NCBI GenBank assembly: GCA_951217055.1
Contig: OX578278.1
Span: 44,219,574 to 44,283,573, forward strand
DNA from: Gerris lacustris
Lineage: Eukaryota; Arthropoda; Insecta; Hemiptera; Gerridae
Reading direction: 5' to 3'
Length of the DNA stretch: 64,000 bases
Under the pieces are notes generated by a model. The model had not been told where the DNA came from. It saw nothing but the letters and a program-made list of their open reading frames with translations, and searched no databases. Numbering within the stretch: the stretch's first letter is position 1; each line of letters opens with the position of its first letter. The position numbers and the translations under genes were made by a program. Positions 13,201-26,674 of the stretch are shown one piece after another.

Positions 13201-15618
13201 CAAGCTTGCAAGTGGTTTTAAATGTTTAAATTTTAAACTTATCTTTATATATGCTCATTATTTTATTATGCTAAACTAAGGTATTCACTAATACACAAGA
13301 TTAGTCTGACTTATAAAAGGTTAAAATTGTATCAGAAGTATTGTTTTTGTTGTAGAGCTATGTCCTTCTATACATCAAAGTTGGCCTTAATCTTATCAAA
13401 ATGTTGAATACATACTTTCTCTAAGAATTGATCCCATAATGATATTGGTTTAAAATTTGGCTCCTGAGTTCTGAGAGGATAAATGTACACCTCTATTGCA
13501 CCATAATATAGCCTTTCTGTTCTGTAATTCAGAATTATCATTTAATTTTATAGTCCCTGGTGGATTATGGAATTTATACTAAGAGCATGAATATACCCCT
13601 AAACCAAATTTCATATAGGGTAATAATAATATACCCTATATTTGTGTGTTGCTTTACCTAGTAAGTTTTGCATGTTTTTTTTAAAAAAAGTTGCATACTC
13701 TATACTTGTTTTAAAGATTAATCTAATGCTTTTTATTTAATGCTCCACTTATCTTAGGTGTAACTTATTAAAGGGGGAAAATACGCACAAGTGTTTACAC
13801 AAAGTATTTGTATTAACAAATAATTGGTTTCGGCTACTTAATAGCCATCTTCAGATTCCATACAAACCAAAATATAACAGAAAATTAATATCTATAAAAA
13901 ATAATAAAATGTATACAATAATTAATTATAGAGTTATCACAAATCTTAAAAAGTGGTAGAAAAATAAGAAAGTTACCTTAGATGTCTTGTTTGATTTCTG
14001 ATAACTAATTTTTAATTATTTTATACATTTTATTATTTTTCATAGACGTTAATTTTCTGTTGTATTTTGGTTTGTATAAAATCTGAAGATGGGTATGAAG
14101 TAGCCAAAACTGGTTATTTATTGTTAATACAAATACGTTGTGTGAAGACCAAGAGTATTTTTTGTTTTGATTTTTCCTTTTTAAAATGATAAGTAAATAT
14201 CACACATTGGAGAACCAAACAGTTGATAATTTCTAGTTATGATTTTTGTTATCCACTATAAATTTCCTTTTAATATGTAGTACCCTTTAAATTGTAGTGC
14301 CAATGTTTTATATTATATTTGTTTTGAGTTAGTAGCCAATTTCTGCATTTGTATTATTTTTTTTCTCTCTTCTTTATTTATAATTTATCAAGTAGTCACC
14401 AATCAAGGTAGGTTGTGTGTGTAGTTAAATGGTTTTTTTTTAATGTAAGTTTTGAAATATACTCATTTTAAACAGTAGAATTACTAATTAGTATTTAATA
14501 CATAAATTATTTTTTTTTAAAAAGTGGACCTATTACACACGGTGGTTATATGCTATATAAAAGTAAGTTATTATTCAATAATACTTTTTATAACAATTAC
14601 TGCAAATTTGTAATATCAAATAATGAAAAGTAACCTAAGTATAAAAATGTGTTTATTTTTTTGGGGTTTATCTATTTATTTTTAATTTATGTAGTTTAAT
14701 GCACTTGCTCTGTTAAAAAAATACATAAATCTATTAATGTTATGCTTTTATAACATAAATAAAAGGTTTTGTCTTGTTTTTATTACGACTTTAATTGAAT
14801 TCAACAATAAAGTCCTGGTTGTAAGCCTCAATCAACTAATGGGAAGAAGATCACTTAATAATCTTTCCAGGTCTTAAAAAAAAAAAAAAATATTGATTTG
14901 GGACATTATAAGGTCTAATTTTTTTTAAAGCCCTCTGGCAATATTTATATTTTTTTAACTTAAGGGCCCCATACACTGTGAGATTTCACTGTCAGTTGTC
15001 TAACATGTCTCAACTTGTGTCGGCTGATCTTCCAACCGATGGTTTGACAAGCTTCTTGACAAAATCTAAGGGCCGTAGATCAGGATTGGGACATGTCGAT
15101 GTATCGGACTTAAAAACATTGATGTTGATCTTTTGATGTATCAGACAACATCAATGTTTTCCTGAAACATCGAAAAGATCGATGTATCGGACCCCAAAAA
15201 ACGTCAATGACGAATATCGGGAACGAAGACAAGGTATTTTTTTTTAAACCAGCGACTTTTTTTTTGCTCGTTGGGAAACATCGATTTTTCTTTCGATGTT
15301 TTGGCTAACAATGTTTGTTCTTTTGATGTCGATGTATCAAAAAAATCTATACTTAGCCATCTATAGCCCAACCCTACCATAGATTTTGTGGTTATACAGG
15401 CCTTTTGGACTTTGTAAGGGTGTGTTGAAGGACTTTAATACCTACATTAGTTTTTATTGGGCCTAAGATTTGTAGATCTATATTATTTGTATATATTTTG
15501 TAGGGCAATATTGTCCACTGATCAAAGGATTTACAACTATGAAATTAATGTTTGACAAACCTGTTTTTAGTTTATAGTCATATATTTCAACTCAACATTT
15601 TTATGAAAGCACTCACTA

Positions 15619-15652
<34 letters not shown>

Positions 15653-18600
15653 CATTTTTATGAAAGCAAAGCTATTACAACCATTGATCACTGGTGTCTG
15701 TGGACTCTTTCATTTTCTTTTGATTTGCTAAGGTATTGGGAGCTGAAAGTTTTAAAAACACTCTTTTTAAATCTTTTTACTCCAAAAATGTTTAAATTTA
15801 ATCAATTTTTCCAAATAATTTGTATCATATATATATTTATAGATAGCCATATAAATTTCATGGTGAAGAAAAAAACTAAAATTTTTCCCCCTTAAATTTG
15901 ATCAATTTTGAGTGAATTACATTGAAACCTACATTATACACAGCTTATTCTTTTAACCTTTCTAAAAGGGTCAATTTATATTACATAAGGTTTAAATGTT
16001 ATGTTTCATTTATGTCTAATAGTGTATTTGTATAAATTTTTACTTTCTCATATAAAGAGAAAGTATTGTGATGGCGCAAAAATTTGATTTGAGATTTTGA
16101 TGGATTTACACGTTTTGAGGTCCCCTGAGTCCAAAAAGTTTTAAAAAATGTCTGTCTAACGTCTGTGCAAACGCCTGGAGCCTAAACTACCAGGCCGACT
16201 TTGACGAAATTTGGCATACATGTTCAGAAAAATCACCCCCCGAGATGAAATCGAGAAATGAATTTTAGTCCCAAATTTGGGGTGCTACCTCCCAAAATGT
16301 GAAAAAAAATTATTTCTCAAAAACAGTTCTGACGATTTTGATTTAAAAATTCTAAAATGTAGTCCATTTAAATACAAATCTAACGATATAAGCCATTTTC
16401 CCGGGAAAAATCTAGTTCCTGAGAAAATAGCTTAAAACGCGGACGGAGAGAGCCCAGGTTCGATTCCCTGCCCAGGAGAAGTTATTTTTATGATAAATTT
16501 TGATGAAATGTTTAATAATAATTAAATTTACATACGAAAACTAGTAAATGGAAAACACTGGTCTAAGTAATTATGATTTCGTATAAAAGAAAGTTTGTCT
16601 GAGTTGTCTCGGACCTATTTTTTCTTAATATTTTTCCACTCCCTGTAATGACCTTTTACATGTCAATCTGGATGTAAATAATTTTATAAATTAAATATTA
16701 CTTTATTTTTCATAATAGGCATAATCAGTTTATAATGAAGGTAAATAGGTAAAGGTGGTTATAAAGCAAAGCATCAATAAAATTATAAAAATACACACCG
16801 ATTTTGACTAACAGTTGTTGTCATGCACTGATGATAATTTTGCATCTCTGATGAGGACTGTGTAGTTGAAATTGATCTGAATTTTTATATTTTTATTTAT
16901 GGTTTGACTTTGTGCTGATTAATTGAACTAATAATAGTGTTGCTTTTACCTGATTACCTTCATTATAAATAAATACCACAAAACCTCACTCACTCTTTTC
17001 TTATAATATATTTTATTTTCTAGTTTATAATGATATATATATTTTTATATATTTTTTTTTTTTTGTTTCAGCCTGGGGATTCTGTTACAGCTGAAGTCAA
17101 AGTTCCTGAGCCAGGAAGTTCAAAAGAAGATAAAGAGGAAGCTATTAGTAACAAAGATGAAGAAGAAAAGCCTGTTGAATCTGTAGAAGACATTCCTCCC
17201 CCAGTTGAACCACCTCCTGAAGCACAGTCTGAGTTAGTCAAGCCAACTGATCCTGACTCTGATAAAAAGAACATCGAAAAGGAGAAAAGTGATGATAAGG
17301 AGACTGACCATGATAAGGAGAAAGAAACAACAGAAACCAGTCAACCAGAAAGTTCAAGGTTACTTGAATTATTTTTTTTTTTTAACTGCTTAAGGCCTCT
17401 TACACATCAGTCACCATTTCGAACCAAAACCGTCGCTGTTCAGTATCAGTTAACCCTTCGTGGCACGGCAATGTGGACAACAAATGGGCAACCATGAGGG
17501 CAAGTGGACAAACAAGGCACGGCAGACGAGGCACGGGCAGCATACTTTATGTGTCAATGCATTTTTCAAACCATAAATAGGTCAAATTTAGATTATCTAG
17601 ATTGCGTTTTGGAAATGTTGAACTGATAAGTCAATTAATGTATTAAATATTTATTTCTCAATGATATCTTTAATTATAAAAATAAAAATTACTATAAAAA
17701 AATCAGTAATTACTCCTTCAGCATTCTGAATTAATATCGGGCATTCAGCCTTAATTAATTATTATTAGTTGTCAAAGTCCTAAGACCTCACAACCATCAT
17801 CCTAATCCGAAAACTCATGCAAAACCGAAAAATATTGATCGGAAGGCATAATTTCTCTTTACCGAACATGGTGGCGTATACAGTGCACCAAGACAAATAA
17901 ACACACCAAAACAATGCAGAACAAAGCAATAATCAAAGCAGACTGTTTTTCACCATTCTTCCGAACTTTAAGCGCATTTTCCGGGAAAACTGTACGTATA
18001 GAAGAAATTTTTACTTCAGGTTCGGTTTCAGCAAAATTTTCTTGGAATCCGAAAGTTGGTTAAATTTTGCAGAACAGTGTTATGGGTGAAGAATATTTAT
18101 TTAATGAGACCATATCAATGAGGTACAGTGCCAATGTGCTAAGTTTCAGCTAGATTGGAGGACTTAAAGAGGGTTAATTAGCCCTCTAAAGATAACAGCC
18201 AGCCACATAGAAACAAACAGAATCAGAACTAATATAAAAGGATTTAATTAGCGCCTATATACTTCACATTGGACAAATCATACAGTACTGGGTACATAAG
18301 TACACTGTGCTCATTCAATAAATTTTTCATGACCTATATTTAAAACTAAAAAACAGAATCAGTCAAAACAAAAATTTATCATTGAAGAGAATTGAGAATT
18401 TTGACGGGTCTGATTCGGAACATTGCTGCTCAGTATAGACTGTGCCATTTTATCTCCAAGAAAACTATGTTTTGCGATTGATGCTTCTTAGAACTGACAG
18501 AACGGGGACATGCCTTGACTGATGTGTGTGTGAATTGACCTGTAAGGCTAATCCACACTAAAAATCATAATTTGAGACACTCAAATGATTACAACATTTG

Positions 18601-19770
18601 TTCACACAGAAGAAACAAACTAAAAATATTTGACTGAAAACATGTTCACACTATATTGTTTGTGAATGATCATCTCTCATTCTCTACGGGAAGTAACAAC
18701 AAAACAAACAAAAATAATTTTTAAAAAAAGGTTTCAGCCATGTTTTGTTAGTGTAGTGTTAATTTTTGTGTTCTTGTCTACAAATGCTTGTTGGTGTAGG
18801 TATAGGCTCTAGGCCTACCTTTAATGGCAATTTTGATGAATTAGCTGTGATAGGTGATTTTGGTGAGTCCAGTTTTTTATAAAAGCTTCCTAGAGGGACT
18901 GACTGGGTGAACTATATTTTTTGGGATTGTAGAGAGATGATATGGTTATAAAAATTATTGTATTTGACTAAAAGGTTTATTAATTTATACTTCAGTTCTT
19001 TCTTAAGTTTTTTCTTTTTAATTGTATTTAATTTTTGATTTGTTAATTCTTTATTTAGGTCTCCTGCAAAGGACAGTGATAGTGCTGTAGTTGAAGTTCG
19101 AAGGAAGTCAGACAGTTCAATTAAAAGCGGTGGGAGTCGTCGAAGCAGTGTTTCCGGGCCATCAAACAGTGAATACAATGAACCTCTTTTGGAAATATCA
19201 GTTAACAAAAGCCCCATGCAGGAGGGTAAAGAAGAAGGGGAAATAGTAGATGATGAAAAGAACGAATCTTCCGATAACAAAGATAAAAGAAGAGTCATAA
19301 AGATTCGAACTAAATCAGAGGAAGCTACTCCAGCCAAGATAAATGTCACCCGGCGCAGTACTGCAGGAGAATCTTCAACCCCTAACAACACTTCTAAAAC
19401 AGTAAGAGTATTAATGATTAACTTATTATTTAAGTTTTTTACAGTAGTTTCCAAAGAATGACACACATATTGTTTTTAGTAATAGGACTTATTTCAATGA
19501 GTGTAACTGTGAAGCCAAGGCTTTACCATTGACTAAAGCACCTATTTATAGCCACTTAAGACGTCATTATTGATCTAATCTGACCTTAATTTTTTTTTTT
19601 TTTTTTGTTTTTTTTCAAATATATTAATTTCTCCTATATTGTCGTCCTCCCCCAAGAAAAAATGTAATAACTAATTTAAAAAAAATGAAGTTAAGGAAAT
19701 GTAACTAGATAATTTTCCACTTAAGACATTTTAGCCACTTAAGACGTCATTATTGATCTAATCTGACCTT

Positions 19771-19801
<31 letters not shown>

Positions 19802-22800
19802 CAAATATATTAATAATTTCTCCTATATTGTCGTCCTCCCCCAAGAAAAAATGTAATAACTAATTTAAAAAAAATGAAGTTAAGGAAATGTAACAAGATA
19901 ATTTTCCAAACATTTTTTTATTGATTAAGTTTCATATTATTGCATCTATGAATTGAGATGCATAAAGTAGATTATTTATTATTTCTATTAAATCATTACT
20001 CAAAATTAGGATATAATATAATAATTACAAGTTAATTAGTTTTAAGCTTTAAGTGACTAAATGAAGAAAGTAGGATGGATATTTTAAATTTACTATTTTA
20101 TTTCAGGGAAGTACACCTGGGACTCCAGCTACAACGGCGAAGAAACATCCGCTTATTACAGGTCCAGAACCAGGTATGACACTTAATTTTTTTTTTTTTT
20201 TTTTTTTTTATTCTATGAACATAGCCTATATCAATCTATATTAAAGAAAAATATTTCCTGGGTTATGTGATAACGTTTTATGGTTTAGACGAGTCTCCAG
20301 CTTTAAGGAGGAGGAAGCTGACTGCCCTGGCGACCACAAGGACCATTACCGCAGGAGGAACTTCAAGACCAGTTAGATCCATTCCTGGTGAAGCACTGAA
20401 GGTATTTTTCTGTAAAATCTTTATTTATTAGAAAAATGAAATCTCAAATTTATAAGTATTCAAATTTAATTTGAGTAAGATTTAAAGAATTTTAATCGAT
20501 TTAAAAATAATAAATAAAAAAACAAACATAACCTATTATTAAAAATAAAAGTGTTGCCATAAGTGTACACAATTATGTGTTTCACTTTACATAAAACATA
20601 TATTAAGTAGAAATAATGTCAGGATAAATTCAATAGTACCATTAATGTTGCAGGCGGTGCTGCTTCCTGAAGCTGACAAGAAGGACAAGGAGAAAAGGCC
20701 CAAGCTGATCAAGGTGAAGGATGAGAAGCCTGAGAGTGGAGGTGATGAGGTACCCACTGAGTCCAAGGTAAACAAAGTTGAGGATGTTAGAGAAATACTT
20801 AAGAACAATAGAGCCAATGAGAAGAAAGCAGCTGCTGAAAAGGAGTCCAAGCACTTGGCAAAATCTCCAGTTAGAGCAACCTTTAGTACAGAATCAAAAG
20901 GTAAAATTATCTATTTTAAATACTGTAATTTTAGCATCAAATTTGCTTTTGCGATAACCAACCCCGTGGAAGCTGAGGAAGCGAGGCAGGCCCATTGCGA
21001 CAGGGGCCCTGTCGCCAGAAGTCTTGGGCCATAGGGCTTAAGACTTTTGGCCTTATTGATTTGTTTATAATTCCTTCCTTTTTGATTATATTTTTATTTT
21101 ATTTTAATGGATTTTTTTTTTTTACTAGCTCCAACACGCAAGGTGAGTATCAGTGCTGCTCCTGCCATTGAGGAAGTAAAAGCTTCAAAGCCATCTCGTT
21201 CCAAAAGTCCTGGAGATAGCAAGGCCACTCCTATACTGTTTATAACTAACCTGGTGAGGCCTTTCACTTCTGGACAACTTAAGGAATTACTGGCGAGGAC
21301 GGGCACCATAGTTCGCAATGGATTTTTCATTGACAGAATCAAATCTAAATGTTTTGTAAAGGTAGTTATTTGCTTGTTATTAATATTTCATTTGATTATT
21401 GAATTATATTCAAATACTTTAATAATGGTGTTAAAGGCTTCTATTTCTGGAGAAAATAAACACTACAATAATAAACACAAAATAAATGTACTACATGAAT
21501 GCATGTAGAGAAATCCTGCTGAACAGTTTGTTTGTTTTGGTTTTGCCATACTGATTTCCCCCTATCCTTTTGATGAGGTCCCCAGTGAACCTAGAATGTT
21601 AATTTGTTAAAGTAGTTCACTAATCTTAAGTATTAACCACCTGAGTATAGCATAATAAAGATTTGTAGCCTATAAATTCCAAATGAAATAATATTGCTTC
21701 TTATGCATATACATATTTTAATTTATCAATAAATATGTATTTATGATTATTGTTCTTTTTTGTTGGATAGTATGCAGATGTTGAGATGGCGACAGAAACA
21801 AGGCATGCTCTTAATGGAGTAAGATGGCCTGTTAGTAATCCTAAGGTTCTTAAGGTTGCCTATGCTACTGATAAAGAGTTAAAGGTCATTCAGGACTCTG
21901 CTGAGGGAGAGGTTGTGGATGATATTTCATCACCACGAAGTAGTGGCAGTGCTTGGCTTTCTTCAGAACAAGCAGCCGTCAAAGATAAAGAAAAACGAAA
22001 GGTATGAATCATGAAATTATTATTTACTCTCATATTAGCCATACTAACCTTTTTTTTGAAAATGCCATTAAAAGATAGTTACTAAAACAATAGTTACACA
22101 TTCTTTTCCTACTCTTCAAGACCTTTAAAAACATTTATAACATTTCATGCAGACTAAAAACTATTTTTAGGTCTCTAAAATGAGGAACTCACCATGCTCG
22201 GTCAATTATAGTTTCATACTTGACTCCATTTTATAATTAGCATTTTTCTGTAGAAAAGGGAAAATAAGATTGAAGAAGGAAATAATATTAAAATGATATC
22301 AATCTATTAGATAACTGATGTTTTTGAGAAACTAACCAGATTATTTTCAAGAACTTCAAATACCTATTTGTAATTCAGTAACTTTTGTTTCTTTTTAGAC
22401 TGCAGGTCCAAGCACAAGAGAGTGGGACAGAGGAAAAACCAAGACAGGTTCTGATGGAGATGTGATATTCATTGATGAATATAGTAAAGAAGAGAAGCTC
22501 AAAAATGCGGCCATGCTTCTTGATATGGAAAGGAGTGAAAGGACAAGGGAACACCTCAACAAGGAGAAACCAATTATTAAAGACGATCATTTGAGAAATC
22601 ACTCTGATAGAGATAAAGAAAGAGACCGAGAGCGAAGGAAGAGACGCTCCACTCCTGTAGACATTGAAATCACATCACCTCCACCAGGTAATGTCGTTAC
22701 TAAATCATGTTATAAATTGTGTGATTTTTCAGATGTTATTATTTATTTTATTTATTTATTTATTTATTCATTTTTTTTTTTTTTTTTTTTTTTTTTTATT

Positions 22801-23664
22801 GTTTTAAATTTCCGACTGGTAGTGTTGGTTGATTTCATAGGTAATATTATCTCTTGTGTAATACTTAATTTAGTCTTCACATTTAATTATTTTGTCTGTT
22901 AATAACCCAATATCGATAGTATGTTCTTAGATTATAAATGCAATTAAAATTATAATCATGGGTCTTTAAAAGGTTTATAATATATTCTTTTGTTTGACTT
23001 TTAGCACGAAAGTTTAAGAAAAAAGACTATGATGCCCCTGCTAAGTTATTGGATGACTTGTTTCGTAAAACTAAAACAAGCCCCTGCTTATATTGGCTCC
23101 CTCTCTCCGCCGAACAGGTATTTATGTTAAGATTAATTTTGAGTTGTTATTAGTAGAGCCTAAACTTATTGAAGGATTTTTTTTTCTTTCTCTTTCTTTT
23201 TTTTACTTAGAGCATGGAGCCTTAAAACAACTGGGAATAATTTAATATCTTCTTGCTCCACCAAAGGTAGATATTTCTCCTGTATTTCTTCCTTGCTCTG
23301 AACTGATTATAACCCTTGTATCCTTTAGAATAATCAGGGCTCTCATTATTTGCTCTTTAAATGAGAATGAAGTTTTATAAATTTTTGTAAGGATTTAAAA
23401 TAAGGGGATCTCATGTCATCGTCCCTCCCCCCACCTCCCTTGGTTTAGATTATGTTTCCTTTTTCTAAGGTACTTCCTTGGTAGTATATGTTCCCTGGTA
23501 TTTTTTAGGTTTCAATCTGTTTTAAAATTATGTTTCAGATTGCAGTCAAAGAAGAAACAAGGAGAAAGCACATGGCAGAACATGAAAGGAGAATGGCAGA
23601 ATTAAAGAAATCAACACAACCTAGGCGGGATAAAGAGAGGGACAGGGATAGAAGGAGAAAATGA
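7211..23664 (+). CDS. Acn: Acinus (ASAP/EJC splicing factor)
   Basis: Acinus is a nuclear scaffold that joins RNPS1 and SAP18 in the ASAP complex and acts in exon-junction-complex splicing. Coding exons: 7211-7360, 8347-8493, 11024-11199, 12347-12875, 17072-17358, 19059-19401, 20107-20173, 20289-20401, 20654-20900, 21129-21361, 21771-22001, 22399-22687, 23005-23117, 23539-23664; all phases match, giving 1016 residues. An RRM-type fold lies at about 720-800 ([20 protein letters not shown], then [12 protein letters not shown]). The RNPS1/SAP18-binding motif is at about 949-971 ([18 protein letters not shown]). The C-terminus is rich in RD/ER and basic residues. Residues 1-50 hold an AT-hook-like [11 protein letters not shown] see no SAP domain, unlike the long human isoform; either it is absent or it is encoded by an alternative 5' exon. 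Exon 2 has a weak donor (GTTGTC). The middle is acidic, low-complexity sequence. Introns hold repeats listed separately. Assignment is firm; the N-terminus is less so. Confidence 0.93.
9458..10381 (-). mobile_element. Decayed non-LTR retrotransposon 3' part
   Basis: On the minus strand, within Acinus intron 2, a frame encodes [20 protein letters not shown]. This resembles the stretch just after the RNase H region in Jockey/R1-type LINE ORF2 (usual form LTGHC.L..HL). The following [13 protein letters not shown], typical of the terminal Cys/His region, lies in another frame, so the copy is frameshifted. No reverse transcriptase core is recognisable upstream. It is a dead fragment, unrelated to Acinus function. 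Confidence 0.65.
12652..12785 (+). repeat. Coding 21-bp repeat in Acinus exon 4
   Basis: Six to seven consecutive units encode a seven-residue pattern close to VEESxTV, for example [17 protein letters not shown]. They sit at about residues 260-304. Units differ by several substitutions, and unit length stays a multiple of three. The stretch is acidic and probably disordered. Confidence 0.8.
13777..14163. repeat. Foldback element with about 150-bp arms
   Basis: Left arm 13777-13925 and right arm 14014-14163 are imperfect inverted repeats in Acinus intron 4. Each carries a motif like CTGAAGATGGCTATTAAGTA followed by GCCGAAACCAAT. No coding frame is present. The architecture suggests a non-autonomous DNA element. 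Confidence 0.75.
16070..16490 (+). repeat. Dispersed repeat ending in a tRNA B-box-like motif
   Basis: The first half (GGATTTACACGTTTTGAG, then GTCCAAAAAGTTTTAAAAAA) matches a fragment near 29430-29492. The end contains GGTTCGATTCCCTGCCC, close to a pol III B box. In between is GACGAAATTTGGCATACATG, shared with 3512-3536 and 56619-56640. It is probably a composite or SINE-tailed repeat in Acinus intron 4. Confidence 0.45.
16731..16967 (+). mobile_element. MITE with 14-bp TIRs
   Basis: The ends read TATAATGAAGGTAA and its exact reverse complement. The interior contains CACTGATGATAA, ACTGTGTAGTTGAAATTGATC and TTATTTATGGTTTGAC. These parallel the core motifs in the hairpin at 400-585 and the repeat at 27955-28150. 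No coding capacity. Confidence 0.65.
19549..19908 (+). repeat. Recent 183-bp tandem duplication in Acinus intron 6
   Basis: Copies at 19549-19731 and 19732-about 19908 are nearly identical, differing mainly in poly-T length and a 3-base insertion. Each holds GCCACTTAAGACGTCATTAT and a long T tract. It looks like a young slippage or unequal-exchange duplication, or an assembly artefact at the T tracts. Confidence 0.8.
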
Positions 23665-26025
23665 ATCTAGGGAATCGTACAATTGCACCATCTCGATGGA
23701 TGTTTATATAGAGTTGGAGGATAGCGAGAGAAAGAGAGTGTGAATGAGGGAAAGAGAGATTTTACAGGGTGGTAAATAGATGAACCATTTCTTTACCATC
23801 TCGTCCCAATTGAGCTCCCTCCTTATTATAACCTCACTGCACTCTTTTAGCCTTCCCCTCAAGGGTAAGCTTACATGGCATACCCATTTATTTTCATTTG
23901 TTTAATTTTATTATTTCTTTTTTGCTTTTCATTTTACACTTAATCAGTTAAGCATTTATTCAAATTAAAGAAAATATGTAGTCTCTCGCTATAGGTTGTG
24001 CTTAATAGCGTTCTCTAACCCAAGTTATATTTTGTACAATATTATATAGTATTAGGACTAGGATTGTGTAAATTATTATTATTTTTATTTTATTGTAAAA
24101 TCCTTTTTTTAAAAAAAAAGAATTCTTTTTATATGAATTATTAATGTATATTAACTAGATTGACATTTTGATTAATTGGATATCTTTTTCTTTTTCAAAA
24201 TTTATAGTTTTTAAGACCCCTTCATTTTTTGTTTTGGTTGTTATTATATATGAGCAGGTAAGTATCGGGAAAACAAAAAAAAAGTGAAAGCACTTTTGTC
24301 GACAGTTTTTAAGAATTTTCTTTACAGGTTCATCACCATAAGATGTTTGGAATCCAGAAGGTATGCCACCGAGGACTTGCCATTTTTAGCAGTTGAAAAT
24401 TAATTTACAACGTTATATGATGTGTATTGTTTGTTTCTTCGACTGGGGAGCTGATAATTGTCACTTCAGATCATCAACCAACCCATGGATATATTGCTGG
24501 ATCCTTGCCAACGCTGCAGATTTCTTACTTTGACTTTTATGGTCATGAATTGTGGAAACTTCATACGCCTTTTAAAAATATAATTTGATTTTAAAGGTCA
24601 CTTAAACTTACCATGTGATGAAATGATTAATTAAAAGATGAAGTTGGACTTCTTTAAAGGAAACGAAAAAAAATATATATATATATAATAATTTAGTAAT
24701 CCATCACATAAAAACTGTGACTTGAGCTTCAGGCCCCATAGTATTTCATCTCGTCTGTGGAATCATCTTAATCTACTTGTTCGCCTCCTAGTCATCATTT
24801 TCTCAGACTTCTATGCCAGGACACCTAGGATGGTATCTACAGGCTTCAGGACTTAACCTTTCCAGGAAGGGATTTTCCAATTAATTTAAACTGTCCTATT
24901 TTGAAAGTCAATATAAATTTATATTCTGTCAAACTTATTACTGTTAATAACAAAATACAGTAGAGTGTATAAAAGTTAAATAATTTTGTTGTTTCTTATA
25001 ATTTGGTATGAGCATTGCAATTTCATTATAGTATTAATTTAGTAGTCAAATACTACTTTATTACTCTTTAATAAAATGCCATGTTTATCCTAGTTCTATT
25101 TATGGAATTACCTAATTTAAAGAATTGTAGAAGAAATAGAATAGTTTCTTTGCCATCATACATAAATGTATGAGATAATCTTTAGTATGGGGCATACATT
25201 TTGAAGTACACAGTTTATAAATATACACATATTAGAAATGATTATTTTCTTGTTTTATCAGTTTGAACTTCTATTTAATAGTGGATTAAAGGGGGAGGAA
25301 GGATCCATGTTGACCATTTTGTATATGTTAAATATAAGTCATATTTATTTATTACAAGTGACCGAGAGGAGGGAATTTTTAGATAAGATTATAGGGTGGA
25401 TTTAAAATTATGTTGCTCTAATTCAGGAAAGTAAAATTAGTTTTAATATGATAAAAACATAACAATCAACATTTATGCATGCGAAGACTCAGTTGTACAT
25501 TCAATACTGCTCTCATCATCATGACCTCCCTGCGGAAAAAATTATTAATAAAAAAGGAAAAAAAATGTGTAAAATAAACTTTCAAGAACACTCTATTGAA
25601 AAATCTATTGAGCAAAGTTTGAGGTGTACAAGACGAGCTTTCAGAATTTCTAATATCCATATTAAATATTCTTGATAATTCAGGTGGTATTTTAAATTAA
25701 AAGAAGAAAAGTGTTGATTTTTATACCAGGATTGTGTGCTGATGATAAGAGCCTGGCCCAGGAGATTTTTCCATGCTAATTTCTGTTGTGTTATATGGAA
25801 GCAAGTTATCTGTGGAAGTTCTTAATTTGTTTGTTTCTGATGAGCCTACCACATCCTTCAACTTCATTTTAAAGTCCTAGAAAACATAAAAGTATTACCA
25901 TTTCTCGAAATAGAAATGCATTATTACAAAATCTTTTTGTGCTGGGTGTTTTCAGGTTTTTAAAAAAAAAAAATAAAAAGCTACTTTATTGGTGATATGT
26001 AGTCCCTTATTTGTAATCATTTGAC
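23665..26025 (+). other. Acinus 3' UTR and flank
   Basis: Directly after the Acinus stop is a stretch likely to be 3' UTR. The first AATAAA-type signal on the plus strand that I noticed is near 25067, with a weaker ATTAAA near 23963. No second gene is seen up to 26025. Confidence 0.4.
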
Positions 26026-26088
26026 TTATACAATATAAATCAAATTATAATTATTATTAACTACGGGAAACAGACAGATAAAAATAGA

Positions 26089-26162
26089 CTCCAGCGCGGG
26101 GATTTGAACCACCGGCCTCTATATTTCCAGTATAGCGCTCTAACCAACTAAGCTACGCAGGA
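26089..26162 (-). pseudogene. tRNA-like unit, left arm (anticodon loop CTGGAAA)
   Basis: A 74-base cloverleaf can be drawn. The acceptor TCCTGCG pairs with CGCTGGA except for one T-T mismatch. The D arm is GCTT...GAGC, and the anticodon stem CTATA/TATAG is perfect. The T loop is TTCAAAT, but its stem has two mismatches. Taken literally the anticodon is GGA (Ser), yet the short 5-base variable loop does not fit a serine tRNA. The A box (TAGCTTAGTTGG) and B box (GGTTCAAATCC) are good. More likely a pol III promoter module than a working tRNA. Confidence 0.6.
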
Positions 26163-26674
26163 GAATGAATTTCTCTGACGTTAATGATACCTTGACCCGA
26201 ATTTAAAGCTTTCAATTTTTCCACAAGTCTGAGAAGTCAACATTAGTGACAAAGAACTAGACCGAGAAATAACGCTTATAATTATAAAGTACCCAATTAG
26301 TACCTGTACCTCGTACAATCAATTAGAAATTCATATTTTACGATTTTGGTAGTATTCATACTACGGAACGATTAAATTTTAATTTAAATCAAATTATAAT
26401 TATTATTAACTACGGGAAACAGACAGAGAAAAATAGACTCCAGCGCGGGTTTTTTGAACCACCGGCCGTTCCATAGTATGAATACTACCAAAATCGTAAA
26501 ATATGAATTTCTAATTGATTGTACGAGGTACAGGTACTAATTGGGTACTTTATAATTATAAGCGTTATTTCTTGGTCTAGTTCTTTGTCATTAATGTTGA
26601 CTTCTCAGACTTGTGGAAAAATTGAAAGCTTTAAATTCGGGTCAAGGTATCATTAACGTCAGAGAAATTCATTC

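Noticed and set aside
17400..18530. ACACATCAGTCA near 17408 and its inverse near 18518, maybe TIRs of a 1.1-kb element in Acinus intron 5
   Set aside because: Only 12 bases match and no target duplication is visible.
26089..26162. Functional tRNA-Ser(GGA)
   Set aside because: The variable loop is too short for a serine tRNA, the T stem has two mismatches, and the unit is part of a repeat.
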